Assembly: GCF_001282685.1 (NCBI RefSeq)
Contig: NZ_LN875032.1
Span: 27,593-91,592 of the forward strand
Direction of reading: 5' to 3'
Source: Niameybacter massiliensis
GTDB taxonomy: Bacteria > Bacillota > Clostridia > Lachnospirales > Cellulosilyticaceae
DNA length: 64,000 bases
Shown here: piece by piece, positions 34,054 to 42,512 of the stretch
Numbering within the stretch: the first letter of the stretch is position 1
Layout of the letters: each line of letters starts with the position of its first letter
Notes under the pieces: generated by a model
Databases searched by the model: none
The model's input: only the letters and a program-made list of their open reading frames with translations
Told to the model about the DNA's origin: nothing
Translations under genes and position numbers: made by a program

Positions 34054-34533
34054 TTGACTAAACGCTCTCGTCCTTTGCTGATTTGTCTACTTATTCTTAG
34101 CTTATTATTACCCTACACCGCTATTTATGCAACTTCTAGTGATACGTTTACTCTTGATGAAGTAACTTTATTAAATGATATTAAAAATATTCAATCTGAA
34201 ATGGCACTTGCTGCTCAATCTGCTTATGCTAATAAGATAACAGGTAAGTCTACAAAAGCTCAATCAAAAATATTGGAAACAGTAGCTACACAGATAGATT
34301 TTCTATCTTCAGCTCTACAACCTTATGAAAATGTCCAGGACCTTACCCTTGAGCAAAGTAACACTCTTCTTACTCTATTTAATATCATTAACTTTCTTAA
34401 ATTTATGCAACAGGATTTATCTAAGTATATTAATGCAACAGATAATTATACAGCCTATCAATTATTAGTTGCCTATGTCAAAACCGACTCTTTCCTTTCT
34501 CAAGTACTGGTAGATTATGAGTATATACAATAA
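34054..34533 (+). CDS. Small secreted helical protein, unknown
   Basis: A 159-residue exported protein with a signal peptide at about 1-26 (IYA/TS). The mature part is helical, polar and low in charge, with many Gln, Ser, Thr and Asn. It has no cysteine or recognised domain. Start is TTG with GAGGTGAT eight bases upstream. It is monocistronic, with its own terminator. I do not recognise a family. Confidence 0.6.
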   Translation: MTKRSRPLLICLLILSLLLPYTAIYATSSDTFTLDEVTLLNDIKNIQSEMALAAQSAYANKITGKSTKAQSKILETVATQIDFLSSALQPYENVQDLTLEQSNTLLTLFNIINFLKFMQQDLSKYINATDNYTAYQLLVAYVKTDSFLSQVLVDYEYIQ

Positions 34534-34540
34534 CTTAAAT

Positions 34541-34585
34541 AATAAAAGAGTTGATTTCAGTTATATGAAAATCAACTCTTTTATT
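34541..34585. terminator. Bidirectional terminator between 34054 gene and mntP
   Basis: AATAAAAGAGTTGATTT pairs with AAATCAACTCTTTTATT around an eight-base loop. Confidence 0.8.
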
Positions 34586-34620
34586 ATAATTTAGTGTAAA
34601 AGTTTCTTTATCCTATGATT

Positions 34621-35304
34621 CTAAAATAAGGCTTTAATAGCTAAGAATACTAATATAGCTCCACCTAAAAGCTCTGATTTACTTCCTAATAAGTCACCAA
34701 ATTTCTTTCCGATAAAGATAGCTAATAAACTGCAAATTGCTGTTGTAAAAGTAATAATACCTGCTGCTGGTAAAATATCTACCTGCATTGCACTAAACCC
34801 AATACCTACAGCAAAGGCATCTATACTTGTTGCAATGGCTTGAATAAATAGCATCTTATAGGTTAATTCTTTTTTCTCTTCTGTTTCTTGTACCTCTACT
34901 GTTATTGCTACTTCTTCTTGTGTTGTTACTTCATCTACCATAGTCTCATCTACTAAGGTGTTCTTTTGTTCCTGCTTTTGTTCCTGCTTTTGTTCCTGCT
35001 TTTCTTTTGCTTGTTCTTTTTCTTCTTTGATATGTTCAATACCATCTTTAAGCATCTTACCACCAATAAAACCTAATATGATAAATACTAAAATGCTTGC
35101 ATATTGGCTAATGACATCTGCAAATAATCCCCCTGCAAAATAACCAATCAGTGGCATAAGACCCTGGAATAGTCCAAACAAAATAGGCATTGCATACGTT
35201 TTAGCTTTACCTGCATCCTTATAAACCATACCATTTGTCATAGATACTGCAACTGCATCCATACTTAGCCCAATTCCAATTAAAATAATTTCAATTAATC
35301 CCAT
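34621..35304 (-). CDS. mntP: Manganese efflux pump MntP
   Basis: A 227-residue membrane protein with six helices. GIGLSMDAVAVSMTNGM (about 9-25) and ATSIDAFAVGIGFSAMQ (about 158-174) are the paired Asp-bearing motifs of MntP; LFGLFQGLMPLIGYF is kept too. Between helices three and four is a long charged loop, about 50 residues, Gln/Lys/Glu-rich with three EQKQ-type repeats encoded by a 12-base repeat. Usual MntP is about 185 residues, so this loop is an insertion. GAGAGG precedes the ATG at 35304. A manganese riboswitch precedes it, so expression should rise with Mn2+. Confidence 0.92.
   Translation of the reverse strand: MGLIEIILIGIGLSMDAVAVSMTNGMVYKDAGKAKTYAMPILFGLFQGLMPLIGYFAGGLFADVISQYASILVFIILGFIGGKMLKDGIEHIKEEKEQAKEKQEQKQEQKQEQKNTLVDETMVDEVTTQEEVAITVEVQETEEKKELTYKMLFIQAIATSIDAFAVGIGFSAMQVDILPAAGIITFTTAICSLLAIFIGKKFGDLLGSKSELLGGAILVFLAIKALF
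34964..34999. repeat. Three tandem copies of TTTTGTTCCTGC in mntP
   Basis: Exact 12-base unit repeated three times (36 bases), encoding a Gln-Glu-Gln-Lys run in the mntP insertion loop. Copy number could vary by slippage. Confidence 0.9.
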
Positions 35305-35366
35305 ATTACCTCTCCTCAATTTATAATTTTCTGAGAGCACATACTTATTTTTTCCAAAAAATAAAA

Positions 35367-35400
35367 GACCCATGTATGGCAAAAATACCATACATGAGTC
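35367..35400 (-). terminator. Terminator in the mntP leader (riboswitch platform)
   Basis: On the minus strand GACTCATGTATGGTA pairs with TGCCATACATGGGTC (wobble pairs), followed by TTTT and an AT-rich T run. It lies directly behind the yybP-ykoY aptamer. Confidence 0.75.
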
Positions 35401-35401
35401 T

Positions 35402-35490
35402 TGTTCATTAAGGCAAACCAGATTACAACGTAATCATTATGTTGACTTGCCACTTATTTCATAATAAGCAAACTACTCCCTCACGAAGTT
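35402..35490 (-). ncRNA. Manganese (yybP-ykoY) riboswitch
   Basis: Minus strand has GAGGGAGTAGTTTGC, AGTGGCAAGTCAACATAATG and ATCTGGTTTGCC in the yybP-ykoY order, with the paired GGGAGTAG and CTGGTTTGCC helices. It precedes mntP directly, the classic target. Confidence 0.85.
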
Positions 35491-35496
35491 ACATCT

Positions 35497-35525
35497 ATTA
35501 TAAGTTATAATATTTGTGAAGTCAA
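35497..35525 (-). promoter_or_regulatory. Promoter of the mntP riboswitch
   Basis: TTGACT (35520-35525), 17-base spacer, TATAAT (35497-35502) on the minus strand; predicted start near 35490, the aptamer's 5' end. Confidence 0.7.
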
Positions 35526-35527
35526 TT

Positions 35528-36268
35528 TTACAAAAACATCTTTTTGATTTCTTCGTATTTTTCTCCTGTTATCAAAGCATCTTTATCAAGATCCTTAAAT
35601 TTAACAATATAGGTCCATCTACCATATGGAGAAATCTTTGTAATTTGAGAAAGATTAATAATATATGATTTATGGCTACGTATGAATTGGTCTGGATCTA
35701 GTTTTTCTTCTACCTCTGTAAGGCTTGCTGAGGTGGTAAAAGCATCTTTTTGTGTATATATCACTGTATTGCTATCTTCTCGTTGCACTAAGATAATATC
35801 ATTGATATTTACAAAACTCATACTCTCCTTACCTTTTACTAATAGCTTCTCTAAGCCTTTTTCATAGCGTACAATCTTATCCATACTTGTTGCCTGATCA
35901 GGTTCCTGAAGTGCTTTTATTCGTTCTAAAGTATGGGTTACACGTTCAACATTAAAAGGTTTTACTAGATAGTCAAAGGCATAAACTGAGAAAGCTTCTG
36001 GCATATACTCACAGTGAGCTGTTGCAAAAATAATTTTTGTTTTAGGCTCTATATCTGCTATTTCCTTGGCACAATCAAGTCCACTACCTTCTTTAAGTTG
36101 TATATCTAAAAACACAACATCTGGTTTAAGCTTATTAAAAACTTTAAGACCTTCTTTGCCTTCTTCGCATTCACCTACCACTATAAACCCAGGTGTCTTC
36201 TCGATAATCTTACGCATTAACAAGCGTATACCCGCCTCATCTTCTATTAGTAAAACCTTAATATCCAT
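35528..36268 (-). CDS. LytTR family response regulator
   Basis: A 246-residue response regulator. Receiver domain at about 1-125: acidic pair IEDEAG, phosphoacceptor Asp in DVVFLDIQLKEG (about D55), and Lys in YLVKPF. LytTR DNA-binding domain at about 140-245 (VNINDIILVQREDSNTVIYTQ, FIRSHKSYIINLSQI). It belongs with the histidine kinase at 38370, upstream in the same gene row. Its start overlaps the stop of the preceding gene (TAATG). Confidence 0.9.
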   Translation of the reverse strand: MDIKVLLIEDEAGIRLLMRKIIEKTPGFIVVGECEEGKEGLKVFNKLKPDVVFLDIQLKEGSGLDCAKEIADIEPKTKIIFATAHCEYMPEAFSVYAFDYLVKPFNVERVTHTLERIKALQEPDQATSMDKIVRYEKGLEKLLVKGKESMSFVNINDIILVQREDSNTVIYTQKDAFTTSASLTEVEEKLDPDQFIRSHKSYIINLSQITKISPYGRWTYIVKFKDLDKDALITGEKYEEIKKMFL

Positions 36269-36726
36269 TACATCCTCCCCATTCTTCTCCGTTCCATTCG
36301 TCTGCGCTTTGCTATAGGATCGCCAATGATCTCAGACAGAAGTATTGCATCTCTCCAATATTCATTGCTACTATTTTCTTCTTCTCTTAACCTAGTTTCC
36401 TCACGATGAACTTCTTGTTGTTTACGTTTTATTTGTTCTTCAAGCTGGCTATCTCTATCTTTTGCTACCGGTTGATGCTTTTGTTTTTTATTCTTTTTAG
36501 GATGGTGTTTTGTAGATTCATCTTGTTCTTGAGATTGTTCTGTTGCCTTATACGCGTTTTTCCATTGTGACTTTTTCTTATCACGCATTCCTTCACCAAA
36601 TTGTTTAGCCATAGATTGTAATGCCGCTAAGTCTCCCATAGGATTATTATTCCGTTGACCTGTAACAAGAAAATTATTAAGCTCCATTACCTTACTTTCA
36701 AATGAATTAAGATTGTTTCGCCCCAT
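36268..36726 (-). CDS. Highly charged protein between floA and the response regulator
   Basis: A 152-residue basic, Gln- and Lys-rich protein with no membrane segment. The middle (about 55-130) is low-complexity and probably coiled ([25 protein letters not shown]), and the C-terminus is strongly Arg-rich ([10 protein letters not shown]). AGGAGG lies seven bases before the ATG at 36726 (its own frame opens at a GTG inside the site). It starts within the end of floA and its stop overlaps the regulator's start, so it is translationally coupled to both. No family recognised. Confidence 0.6.
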   Translation of the reverse strand: MGRNNLNSFESKVMELNNFLVTGQRNNNPMGDLAALQSMAKQFGEGMRDKKKSQWKNAYKATEQSQEQDESTKHHPKKNKKQKHQPVAKDRDSQLEEQIKRKQQEVHREETRLREEENSSNEYWRDAILLSEIIGDPIAKRRRMERRRMGRM

Positions 36727-37699
36727 CTTTGCCACCTCCTAATGGTAGCTTGCCATTATTTGTAGTTGAGATTGTTTGACGCATTTTTGTATCTGCATTA
36801 ATGTTTTGGAGTTCATAGTAGTCCATTACCCCTATTTTGCCTTCTCTTAACGCATAAGCCATGGCTTTTGGTACTTCAGCTTCTGCTTCAACTACATAAG
36901 CACGCATTTCTTGTTCTTTAGCAACAGCCATTGCTCTTCTTTCTTCTGCTTTAGCTTGAGCAATATTTTTATCTGCTTCAGCTTGAAGTGTTTGAAGTTG
37001 AGCACCGATGTTACGACCTACATCAATATCTGCAATATCAATAGATAAAATTTCAAATGCTGTTCCTGCATCAAGTCCTTTACCAAGCACCATTTTAGAA
37101 ATACCATCTGGGTTTTCTAGTACTTCTTTATGAGATACTGAAGAACCCACTGTTGTAACAATACCTTCACCAATTCTAGCAAGTACTGTTGCTTCTCCAG
37201 CACCACCTACTAATCTTTCTAAGTTAGCACGAACGGTTACACGTGCTTTAACTAAAAGTTCAATACCATCTTTAGCTACTGCTGATACATTAGGTGTTTC
37301 AATAACTTTTGGATTAACACTCATTTTAACTGCTTCTAATACATCACGACCTGCAAGGTCAATAGCTGCTGCCTTTTCAAAAGGTAGTTCAATCCCTGCA
37401 CGTTCTGCTGCAATAAGAGCATCTACAACACGGTCAACATTACCACCAGCTAAATAATGTGCTTCTAATTGATTAACATTAAGGCCTACACCTGCTTTAG
37501 TTGACTTGATAAGTGGTAATACGATACGGTTTGGTACAACACGACGTAGTCTCATACCAATTAGGTTAAAGATACTTACTTTAACATTTGCAGCTAATGA
37601 AGATACCCATAATCCCATTGGTACAAAAATAAAGAATAAAATAATAAGAATACCTATAATACCTATAATAACAATACTTCTAATAATACTTGCATCCAT
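36707..37699 (-). CDS. floA: Flotillin-like protein FloA
   Basis: A 330-residue membrane-anchored scaffold. One N-terminal helix (about 6-32), then a flotillin/SPFH-type region with [24 protein letters not shown], the conserved [29 protein letters not shown] and [33 protein letters not shown], and a C-terminal coiled stretch rich in Ala/Glu ([21 protein letters not shown]). It organises membrane microdomains. Its gene is next to nfeD upstream, as in most Firmicutes. It overlaps the next gene by 20 bases. Confidence 0.93.
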   Translation of the reverse strand: MDASIIRSIVIIGIIGILIILFFIFVPMGLWVSSLAANVKVSIFNLIGMRLRRVVPNRIVLPLIKSTKAGVGLNVNQLEAHYLAGGNVDRVVDALIAAERAGIELPFEKAAAIDLAGRDVLEAVKMSVNPKVIETPNVSAVAKDGIELLVKARVTVRANLERLVGGAGEATVLARIGEGIVTTVGSSVSHKEVLENPDGISKMVLGKGLDAGTAFEILSIDIADIDVGRNIGAQLQTLQAEADKNIAQAKAEERRAMAVAKEQEMRAYVVEAEAEVPKAMAYALREGKIGVMDYYELQNINADTKMRQTISTTNNGKLPLGGGKDGAKQS

Positions 37700-37751
37700 C
37701 TTTTTCGCCCCTAACTTTTTTAATTTATTATCCCTTTAACTTAGGTTGTAT

Positions 37752-38249
37752 TTATGCTTTCACTTTTACAATTAGTTTTGACCCTTGTACTTTATATATA
37801 ACTATTGGTGTTCCTTTTTCAATATATTGACCTTCAGAAATAATATCAAAATTTACACCTTCAAAACTACCAACACCTGAAGGACGTAGGTCTGTTGAAG
37901 CAATGCCTTCTTTTCCAAGTAAATAATCTAAGTCTGAGGAACTGATGTATCCTTCTGTTTTGTTAAGCTCATTTGTTAAGATAATAGGCCTTACCCATTT
38001 TCCTTTCGCCAAGAGCCAGACCATGATTCCTAGCATTACTCCCAGTATTGCCAGGATAGCAATAGTCATAATCATACCCTCTACAATCGTGTCAGCTGTC
38101 AGGAATACGCTAATTACTAAGCAGATGGCACCTGCTATACCTGGAAAAGAAATACCGGGTGCAGTTAACTCTATCCCTACTAATACAAAACCTAAAATTA
38201 ATAAGATTATGCTAAAAAGTGTCATTCCATCTAGTAGTCCTGCTATCAT
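37752..38249 (-). CDS. NfeD family membrane protein
   Basis: A 165-residue protein: helices at about 8-30, 33-52 and 57-82, then a cytoplasmic OB-like domain (about 95-165, GKEGIASTDLRPSGVGSFEGVNFDIISEGQYIEKGTPIVIYKVQGSKLIVK) typical of NfeD. The short form lacks the ClpP-like protease part. NfeD proteins accompany flotillin genes and are thought to anchor or tune them. GGGGGTGA precedes the ATG. Confidence 0.9.
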   Translation of the reverse strand: MIAGLLDGMTLFSIILLILGFVLVGIELTAPGISFPGIAGAICLVISVFLTADTIVEGMIMTIAILAILGVMLGIMVWLLAKGKWVRPIILTNELNKTEGYISSSDLDYLLGKEGIASTDLRPSGVGSFEGVNFDIISEGQYIEKGTPIVIYKVQGSKLIVKVKA

Positions 38250-38369
38250 TATTTCACCCCCTTTTTATTACCTTTTGGTTATAGAACTATCATATTCCTT
38301 TTACATTTGACTTTCTATAGATACGCCACAACTTATACATTTTCTCTCCTCAAATGTCGTTTTTACCCC

Positions 38370-39194
38370 CTATACCTTTGGTACTAATATAGTAAAGCAA
38401 GTTTTATCAACATTAGAATCTACTTGAATACTCCCTCCAACCTTTTCTAATGTCTTCTTTACAATCGCTAATCCCATACCATGTCCCTCTTCTTTTTTAG
38501 TTGAAAAGCCTTGTATAAAAATATTAGGTAATACATCTGGTGGAATAACAGGTCCATTATTGTAGATATAAAAGCTATAATTTGCTTGATCCTCACCAAT
38601 ATCAATATATAACTTTCTCATATTCTCTTTTTGCATTAAGGCAGTAAAACCATTATCTATAACATTAGATAACACCTTACAAAGCTCCCATGGCTCCATT
38701 GATATATCCTTCAAGTTAGACTTTACCTCTAGATAGACTGATACATCTTCATTTTGTCCTTTTTGCATCTTTGCTTGGAGCAACGCATTAACCGCTGGGT
38801 GAGAGGTCTTAAGTGCTTTGCCTACTTTAAGTAGATCTTCATAAACAGGTTCCATATAATGCTTTGCTTCCTCAAATTCTTCAAGCTCCATCAAACCATA
38901 GATCACTTGGATATGATTTAAATAGTCATGACGTTGCTCTCTTAAGGTTGCATTCAAGTTCTCTAGATTCTGGATTGTTTCTTGCACATCTTTTCTATCT
39001 TCTCTTGCTATTAAAAAATAATAGCTCACTACTGCTAACATACTATTAAATGTTGTTAGTCCTGCTGAGCCATACAGAAGAAGGAACATATCTTGGCTTG
39101 GTGCATAGTTGATATAAAAAATGATTACGATAATTAATAAAATCTGCAGAATGTTGATAAGAAAAGATAGCCTAATGATTTTTTTTAAATTCAT
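38370..39194 (-). CDS. Sensor histidine kinase of the Spo0B/DcuS-like type
   Basis: A 274-residue kinase with two membrane helices (about 10-28, 38-62) and almost no outer domain. LREQRHDYLNHIQVIYGLMELEEFEEA (about 85-111) is a Spo0B-like H box with the phosphorylatable His in RHD. The ATPase has NVIDNGFTAL (N box) and GHGMGLAIVKKTLEKVGG (G box). It likely pairs with the LytTR regulator at 35528, separated by nfeD, floA and a small gene. The signal must be read in the membrane or cytoplasm because the loop is short. Confidence 0.88.
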   Translation of the reverse strand: MNLKKIIRLSFLINILQILLIIVIIFYINYAPSQDMFLLLYGSAGLTTFNSMLAVVSYYFLIAREDRKDVQETIQNLENLNATLREQRHDYLNHIQVIYGLMELEEFEEAKHYMEPVYEDLLKVGKALKTSHPAVNALLQAKMQKGQNEDVSVYLEVKSNLKDISMEPWELCKVLSNVIDNGFTALMQKENMRKLYIDIGEDQANYSFYIYNNGPVIPPDVLPNIFIQGFSTKKEEGHGMGLAIVKKTLEKVGGSIQVDSNVDKTCFTILVPKV

Positions 39195-39340
39195 TTCTGT
39201 ACCTCTATTTTATACTTTAGTATATAAATAATTCTTTGAACTTTTTACTATTATACCATGCATCTTCCTAATACTTTATCATTATTCTAATATAAAATTA
39301 TTATTACACTCTTATTCACAAAATAGAATTTTAATTAAAG

Positions 39341-39392
39341 AATAAAGGCAATGGTGCTACCCTATTTAATAAGTAACCCCATTGCCTTTATT
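39341..39392 (-). terminator. Terminator of the extended ECF sigma gene
   Basis: AATAAAGGCAATGG (39341-39354) pairs with 39379-39392 with a bulged loop; T-rich on the minus strand. Confidence 0.75.
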
Positions 39393-39406
39393 AATATTTA
39401 ATTGAT

Positions 39407-40978
39407 TTACATTGTCTCATCTATAACTATATACGTCGTAGGCATTTCATTTGCACTCCAATTTGTTTTAATATAGTCTTTACAATGCATAATATGAGCA
39501 GGAGCAGATACAACTTCACTAAATAATCTCATCCTCGCTATTCCTTTTATAGATTGCTTTAAATGTATTGGTGTATGATTTTTTAAAATGCTACAAATCA
39601 CTGAAAATATCTCCTGTGAAAGCTGATATGTTTCTTCAATAATAGGGTCCAAAATTTTTATGACTTTATCTATCTGTTTCTGAGTATAAACAGGAACTGT
39701 TATAGCTAATTCACCATTCTTATTAAGGACATAACCTCTTTTTATTAAGGTAACAATCATTTCTTTTTCATATTCATTTGGATCTTTAACCTGACCTTTT
39801 GCAAGCCTTATAAATAAATTTACAAGCTTTCTATCATTATAAAAATCATGATGTGTTCCCTTTGGATTCTCTATCCAATCCATAAAATAAAGCATACAAT
39901 CTTCTATTTCCACGCCTCCCCCTTGTATTTGACAAATATTAAAAGCATTCTTGCACTCTTCTTCTCCCCAAACATATGCTCTTTCTCCAAATGCTGTTAT
40001 TGGTGTTTCTCTCCCTAAATCAATCTCCTGACATTTTTTAAAAGTTGATGCTAATACCATACACATCATCTGCCACATATAAGTATTATGGCTCATATTA
40101 CACCCATAAAATCCAATACTTCTAATATCACTTTCATGTGCTACCAAAAAGTGATTGATGCTATCTGCAATTTTATCTTGAATATCTGCAAGCTTACTAG
40201 AAACTTCTCTACTAAAATCTTTCGACATTATGACAATGTTAGTGGTATATCTATTCCCCCTTTTAAGAAGAATACCCGCATTAACAAGTGTATATAATTC
40301 ACTTTCAAGATATGGTAATGCAACTCCTATTTGTAAACTAATTTCTTCACCTGTTAAATCATCGTTATAGCATGCCCATAAAATATTTTGCGGAATAGCT
40401 TTACCATCTAAAATTTGCCAAAATCTATTTGGTCCTTCTCCCATATACATCAAAGATAATTGTTTAGGATTATAACTTTGTTCACCATAATTTCTATTCA
40501 TATTCATACCTTCTTTCAGAATTTTTCTTGCTTTAAAAAGTAAATATTTTACCATACTCTCACTAATAGAGAGTTTTTGAGAAATTTCTAAGCATGATTT
40601 ATTCTCGAGATAATAAAGTATCGTTACCTTCCTATATTTTTCCGACATAAGGGACAGCTCTCGCCTTAGTAAATCAATTTCAGTATGGTCATCTTTTATG
40701 TCATCAAAATAGCCATAATAGCCTTCTTCAATCAGTTCACACTCTTTTATTTTTATCTTTCTTCTGTACCAACTACTATACACATTACCTGCAACACTCC
40801 ACATAAATTTATAAATAGCCTGATCATCACGAATATTAGGTAATGATTTAATGAGCTGTAGCAGAATATCTTGTGCTAAATCTTCTGCTTCATGTTGAGT
40901 AGACGTACGTGTCATGCAATATGACAATATGGATTTTGATACTTCAGCTATCTTACTATCTATTTCGTGCTTTTCCAT
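39407..40978 (-). CDS. ECF sigma factor with a long C-terminal extension
   Basis: A 523-residue protein; usual ECF sigmas are about 170. Residues 1-80 are region 2 (EAEDLAQDILLQLIKSLPN, YKFMWSVAGNVYSSWYRRK). Region 4 runs at about 105-160 (LRRELSLMSEKYRKVTILYYLENKSCLEISQKLSISESMVKYLLFKARKILKEGM). The remaining 360 residues hold a winged-helix-like piece (LTGEEISLQIGVALPYLESELYTLVNAGILLKRG) and a cysteine-containing helical domain unlike any family I know. It stands alone with its own terminator, and no anti-sigma gene is near, so the extension may hold the control input. That is inference. Confidence 0.8.
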   Translation of the reverse strand: MEKHEIDSKIAEVSKSILSYCMTRTSTQHEAEDLAQDILLQLIKSLPNIRDDQAIYKFMWSVAGNVYSSWYRRKIKIKECELIEEGYYGYFDDIKDDHTEIDLLRRELSLMSEKYRKVTILYYLENKSCLEISQKLSISESMVKYLLFKARKILKEGMNMNRNYGEQSYNPKQLSLMYMGEGPNRFWQILDGKAIPQNILWACYNDDLTGEEISLQIGVALPYLESELYTLVNAGILLKRGNRYTTNIVIMSKDFSREVSSKLADIQDKIADSINHFLVAHESDIRSIGFYGCNMSHNTYMWQMMCMVLASTFKKCQEIDLGRETPITAFGERAYVWGEEECKNAFNICQIQGGGVEIEDCMLYFMDWIENPKGTHHDFYNDRKLVNLFIRLAKGQVKDPNEYEKEMIVTLIKRGYVLNKNGELAITVPVYTQKQIDKVIKILDPIIEETYQLSQEIFSVICSILKNHTPIHLKQSIKGIARMRLFSEVVSAPAHIMHCKDYIKTNWSANEMPTTYIVIDETM

Positions 40979-41065
40979 TTCCTTCTGCTCCTTTCTTTTT
41001 AATTTGTTATTTATATAGTCGTATGAATATGAATTCGGTTAATAAAAATCAAAAAATACTTCACT

Positions 41066-41479
41066 TTATTTTATTAATGTTTTTGATATCTTCTCTACTA
41101 GCTTCGGTTGTATTAAAGGATATGTAAGCTTTTCTGGTATATCATCAAAAAAGTATACTTGCTCTATTTCCATATCTGGTAATTTACCCAGTTCACTTAT
41201 CTCTGCAAAAAAGAGCATACCAAACGTCTCAATATCCCCTCGTACTACAGAGTATACTCCTATCTGTGTTAACTCAAACGCTACTGCCCCTGTTTCCTCA
41301 TATAGTTCTCTTTTAGCACACTCTAAAATTGTTTCACCTTGTTCTCTATGTCCACCGGGTACTTCAAATGTATCTCTTTCTTTATGCTTGCAATATACCT
41401 ATTGTCCCTTATATCTAGACGCAATTACTGCATACTTTAGCTTGTTATCCTCTATTTCATCATAAAATTTAACTTCCAT
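41066..41479 (-). pseudogene. Nudix hydrolase with an in-frame amber stop
   Basis: A 138-codon frame on the minus strand, ATG at 41479 and stop at 41066, with AGGAG before the start. The Nudix box GHREQGETILECAKREL-YEETG fits Gx5Ex7REUxEExGU exactly, and the C-terminal part is intact. Codon 27 is TAG at 41399-41401, where the protein context (KGQ-stop-VYCKHKERDTFEVPGGH) suggests a former Trp (TGG to TAG). Downstream no obvious restart precedes the Nudix box. Without readthrough the product would be 26 residues, so it is probably inactive, but the break is one base change. Confidence 0.75.
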
Positions 41480-41593
41480 TTATTTTTCTCCTATTCTTCT
41501 TTTGTTTATCCTATGTCATAGCTATCTCTCATCATCCGGTAAGTATACTCTCTTTCATCATACACCTCGCCTCTTAATAAGGTAAAGAGATAC

Positions 41594-41628
41594 AAAAAGA
41601 GGCCCTACTCTTAGTAGTAAGACCTCTA
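41594..41628 (-). terminator. Terminator of the sialic acid operon
   Basis: AGAGGTCTTACTACTA pairs imperfectly with TAGTAGGGCCTCT on the minus strand, followed by five T. It lies after rpiR. Confidence 0.6.
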
Positions 41629-41633
41629 CATAT

Positions 41634-42491
41634 CTAATAAATCTTATCTAAAACAGCATCTGCTGTCTTATGAATATTCTTATTGGTTACTTCTAAACGT
41701 TTTCTATAGAATTCATTATACATAATATCTATAAGGAACATTTGGCTCATTTGAGATGATGTTGAGCCTCCATCTAAAGGCCCTTCATTAGCCCCACATA
41801 GCAAAGTTACATCTGAATAGACTGTTAGGGGTGATTTGGCATATCGGGTTAAGCAAATAACTCTTGCTCCACTTTGTTTGGCTAGTTTGGCAACATGGAT
41901 TGTATCTTTTGTCGCACCAGAATATGAAATAACAATGGCAACATCACCTTCTCCTAGCATAGAAGCAGACATTGCTTGCATATGCGAATCCATTACACAT
42001 CTTACATTAGGAATAATTTTCAAAAACTTATTCATTGCAAACATGGAGGTTAGCATACTTGCCCCTACCCCAAAGAAATGAATACTGTCTGCTGTTTCTA
42101 AATAGTGCATCACTTTTGCAAAATCAGCTGTCTGGATAAGCCCATAAGTTTCATTGATTGCATTAATATTATTCTGAAGAACCTTCTTTGCTAATACTTC
42201 AAATGGATCTTGCAAATTAATATTACCAATTTCTTCTTCTACTTCTAGATCATCATGATTCATACTTAAAGACAGTTGCATCTTAAATTCTTGATAGCCT
42301 TGTAATCGCAAGCTCCTACAAAAGCGAAATACACTTGTATCTCCAACTTCACAGGCATCTGCTAAATCTGTAATAGACATGAATAATACCTTTTTAGTAT
42401 TCTCTAAAATATAATTAGCTACTTTCTTTTCTGCCTTTGTATATCCAGAATACCCCTCACGTATTCGTCCTATCAAATCATTACTTGCCAT
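41634..42491 (-). CDS. RpiR family sugar-phosphate regulator
   Basis: A 285-residue regulator. The N-terminal helix-turn-helix is EKKVANYILENTKKVLFMSITDLADACEVGDTSVFRFCRSLRLQGYQEFKMQL (about 20-72). The SIS sugar-phosphate domain (about 125-245) has HFFGVGASMLTS and VIVISYSGATKDTIHVAKLAKQSGARVI. RpiR proteins with a SIS domain sense phosphosugars; here the operon makes ManNAc-6-P and GlcNAc-6-P. It is last in the row after the ROK kinase gene, so it is probably the operon's own regulator. Confidence 0.88.
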   Translation of the reverse strand: MASNDLIGRIREGYSGYTKAEKKVANYILENTKKVLFMSITDLADACEVGDTSVFRFCRSLRLQGYQEFKMQLSLSMNHDDLEVEEEIGNINLQDPFEVLAKKVLQNNINAINETYGLIQTADFAKVMHYLETADSIHFFGVGASMLTSMFAMNKFLKIIPNVRCVMDSHMQAMSASMLGEGDVAIVISYSGATKDTIHVAKLAKQSGARVICLTRYAKSPLTVYSDVTLLCGANEGPLDGGSTSSQMSQMFLIDIMYNEFYRKRLEVTNKNIHKTADAVLDKIY

Positions 42492-42512
42492 TTTTCCACC
42501 CCATTTTGCTGT

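Noticed and set aside
34958-35143. Cys-rich frame opposite the mntP repeat
   Set aside because: The Cys-Ser-Cys run is the antisense of the Gln/Lys repeat in mntP; no ribosome site.
41399-41401. TAG in the Nudix frame read as pyrrolysine
   Set aside because: No pyl genes or methylamine methyltransferase in the window, and the position suits a conserved Trp; recent mutation is simpler.
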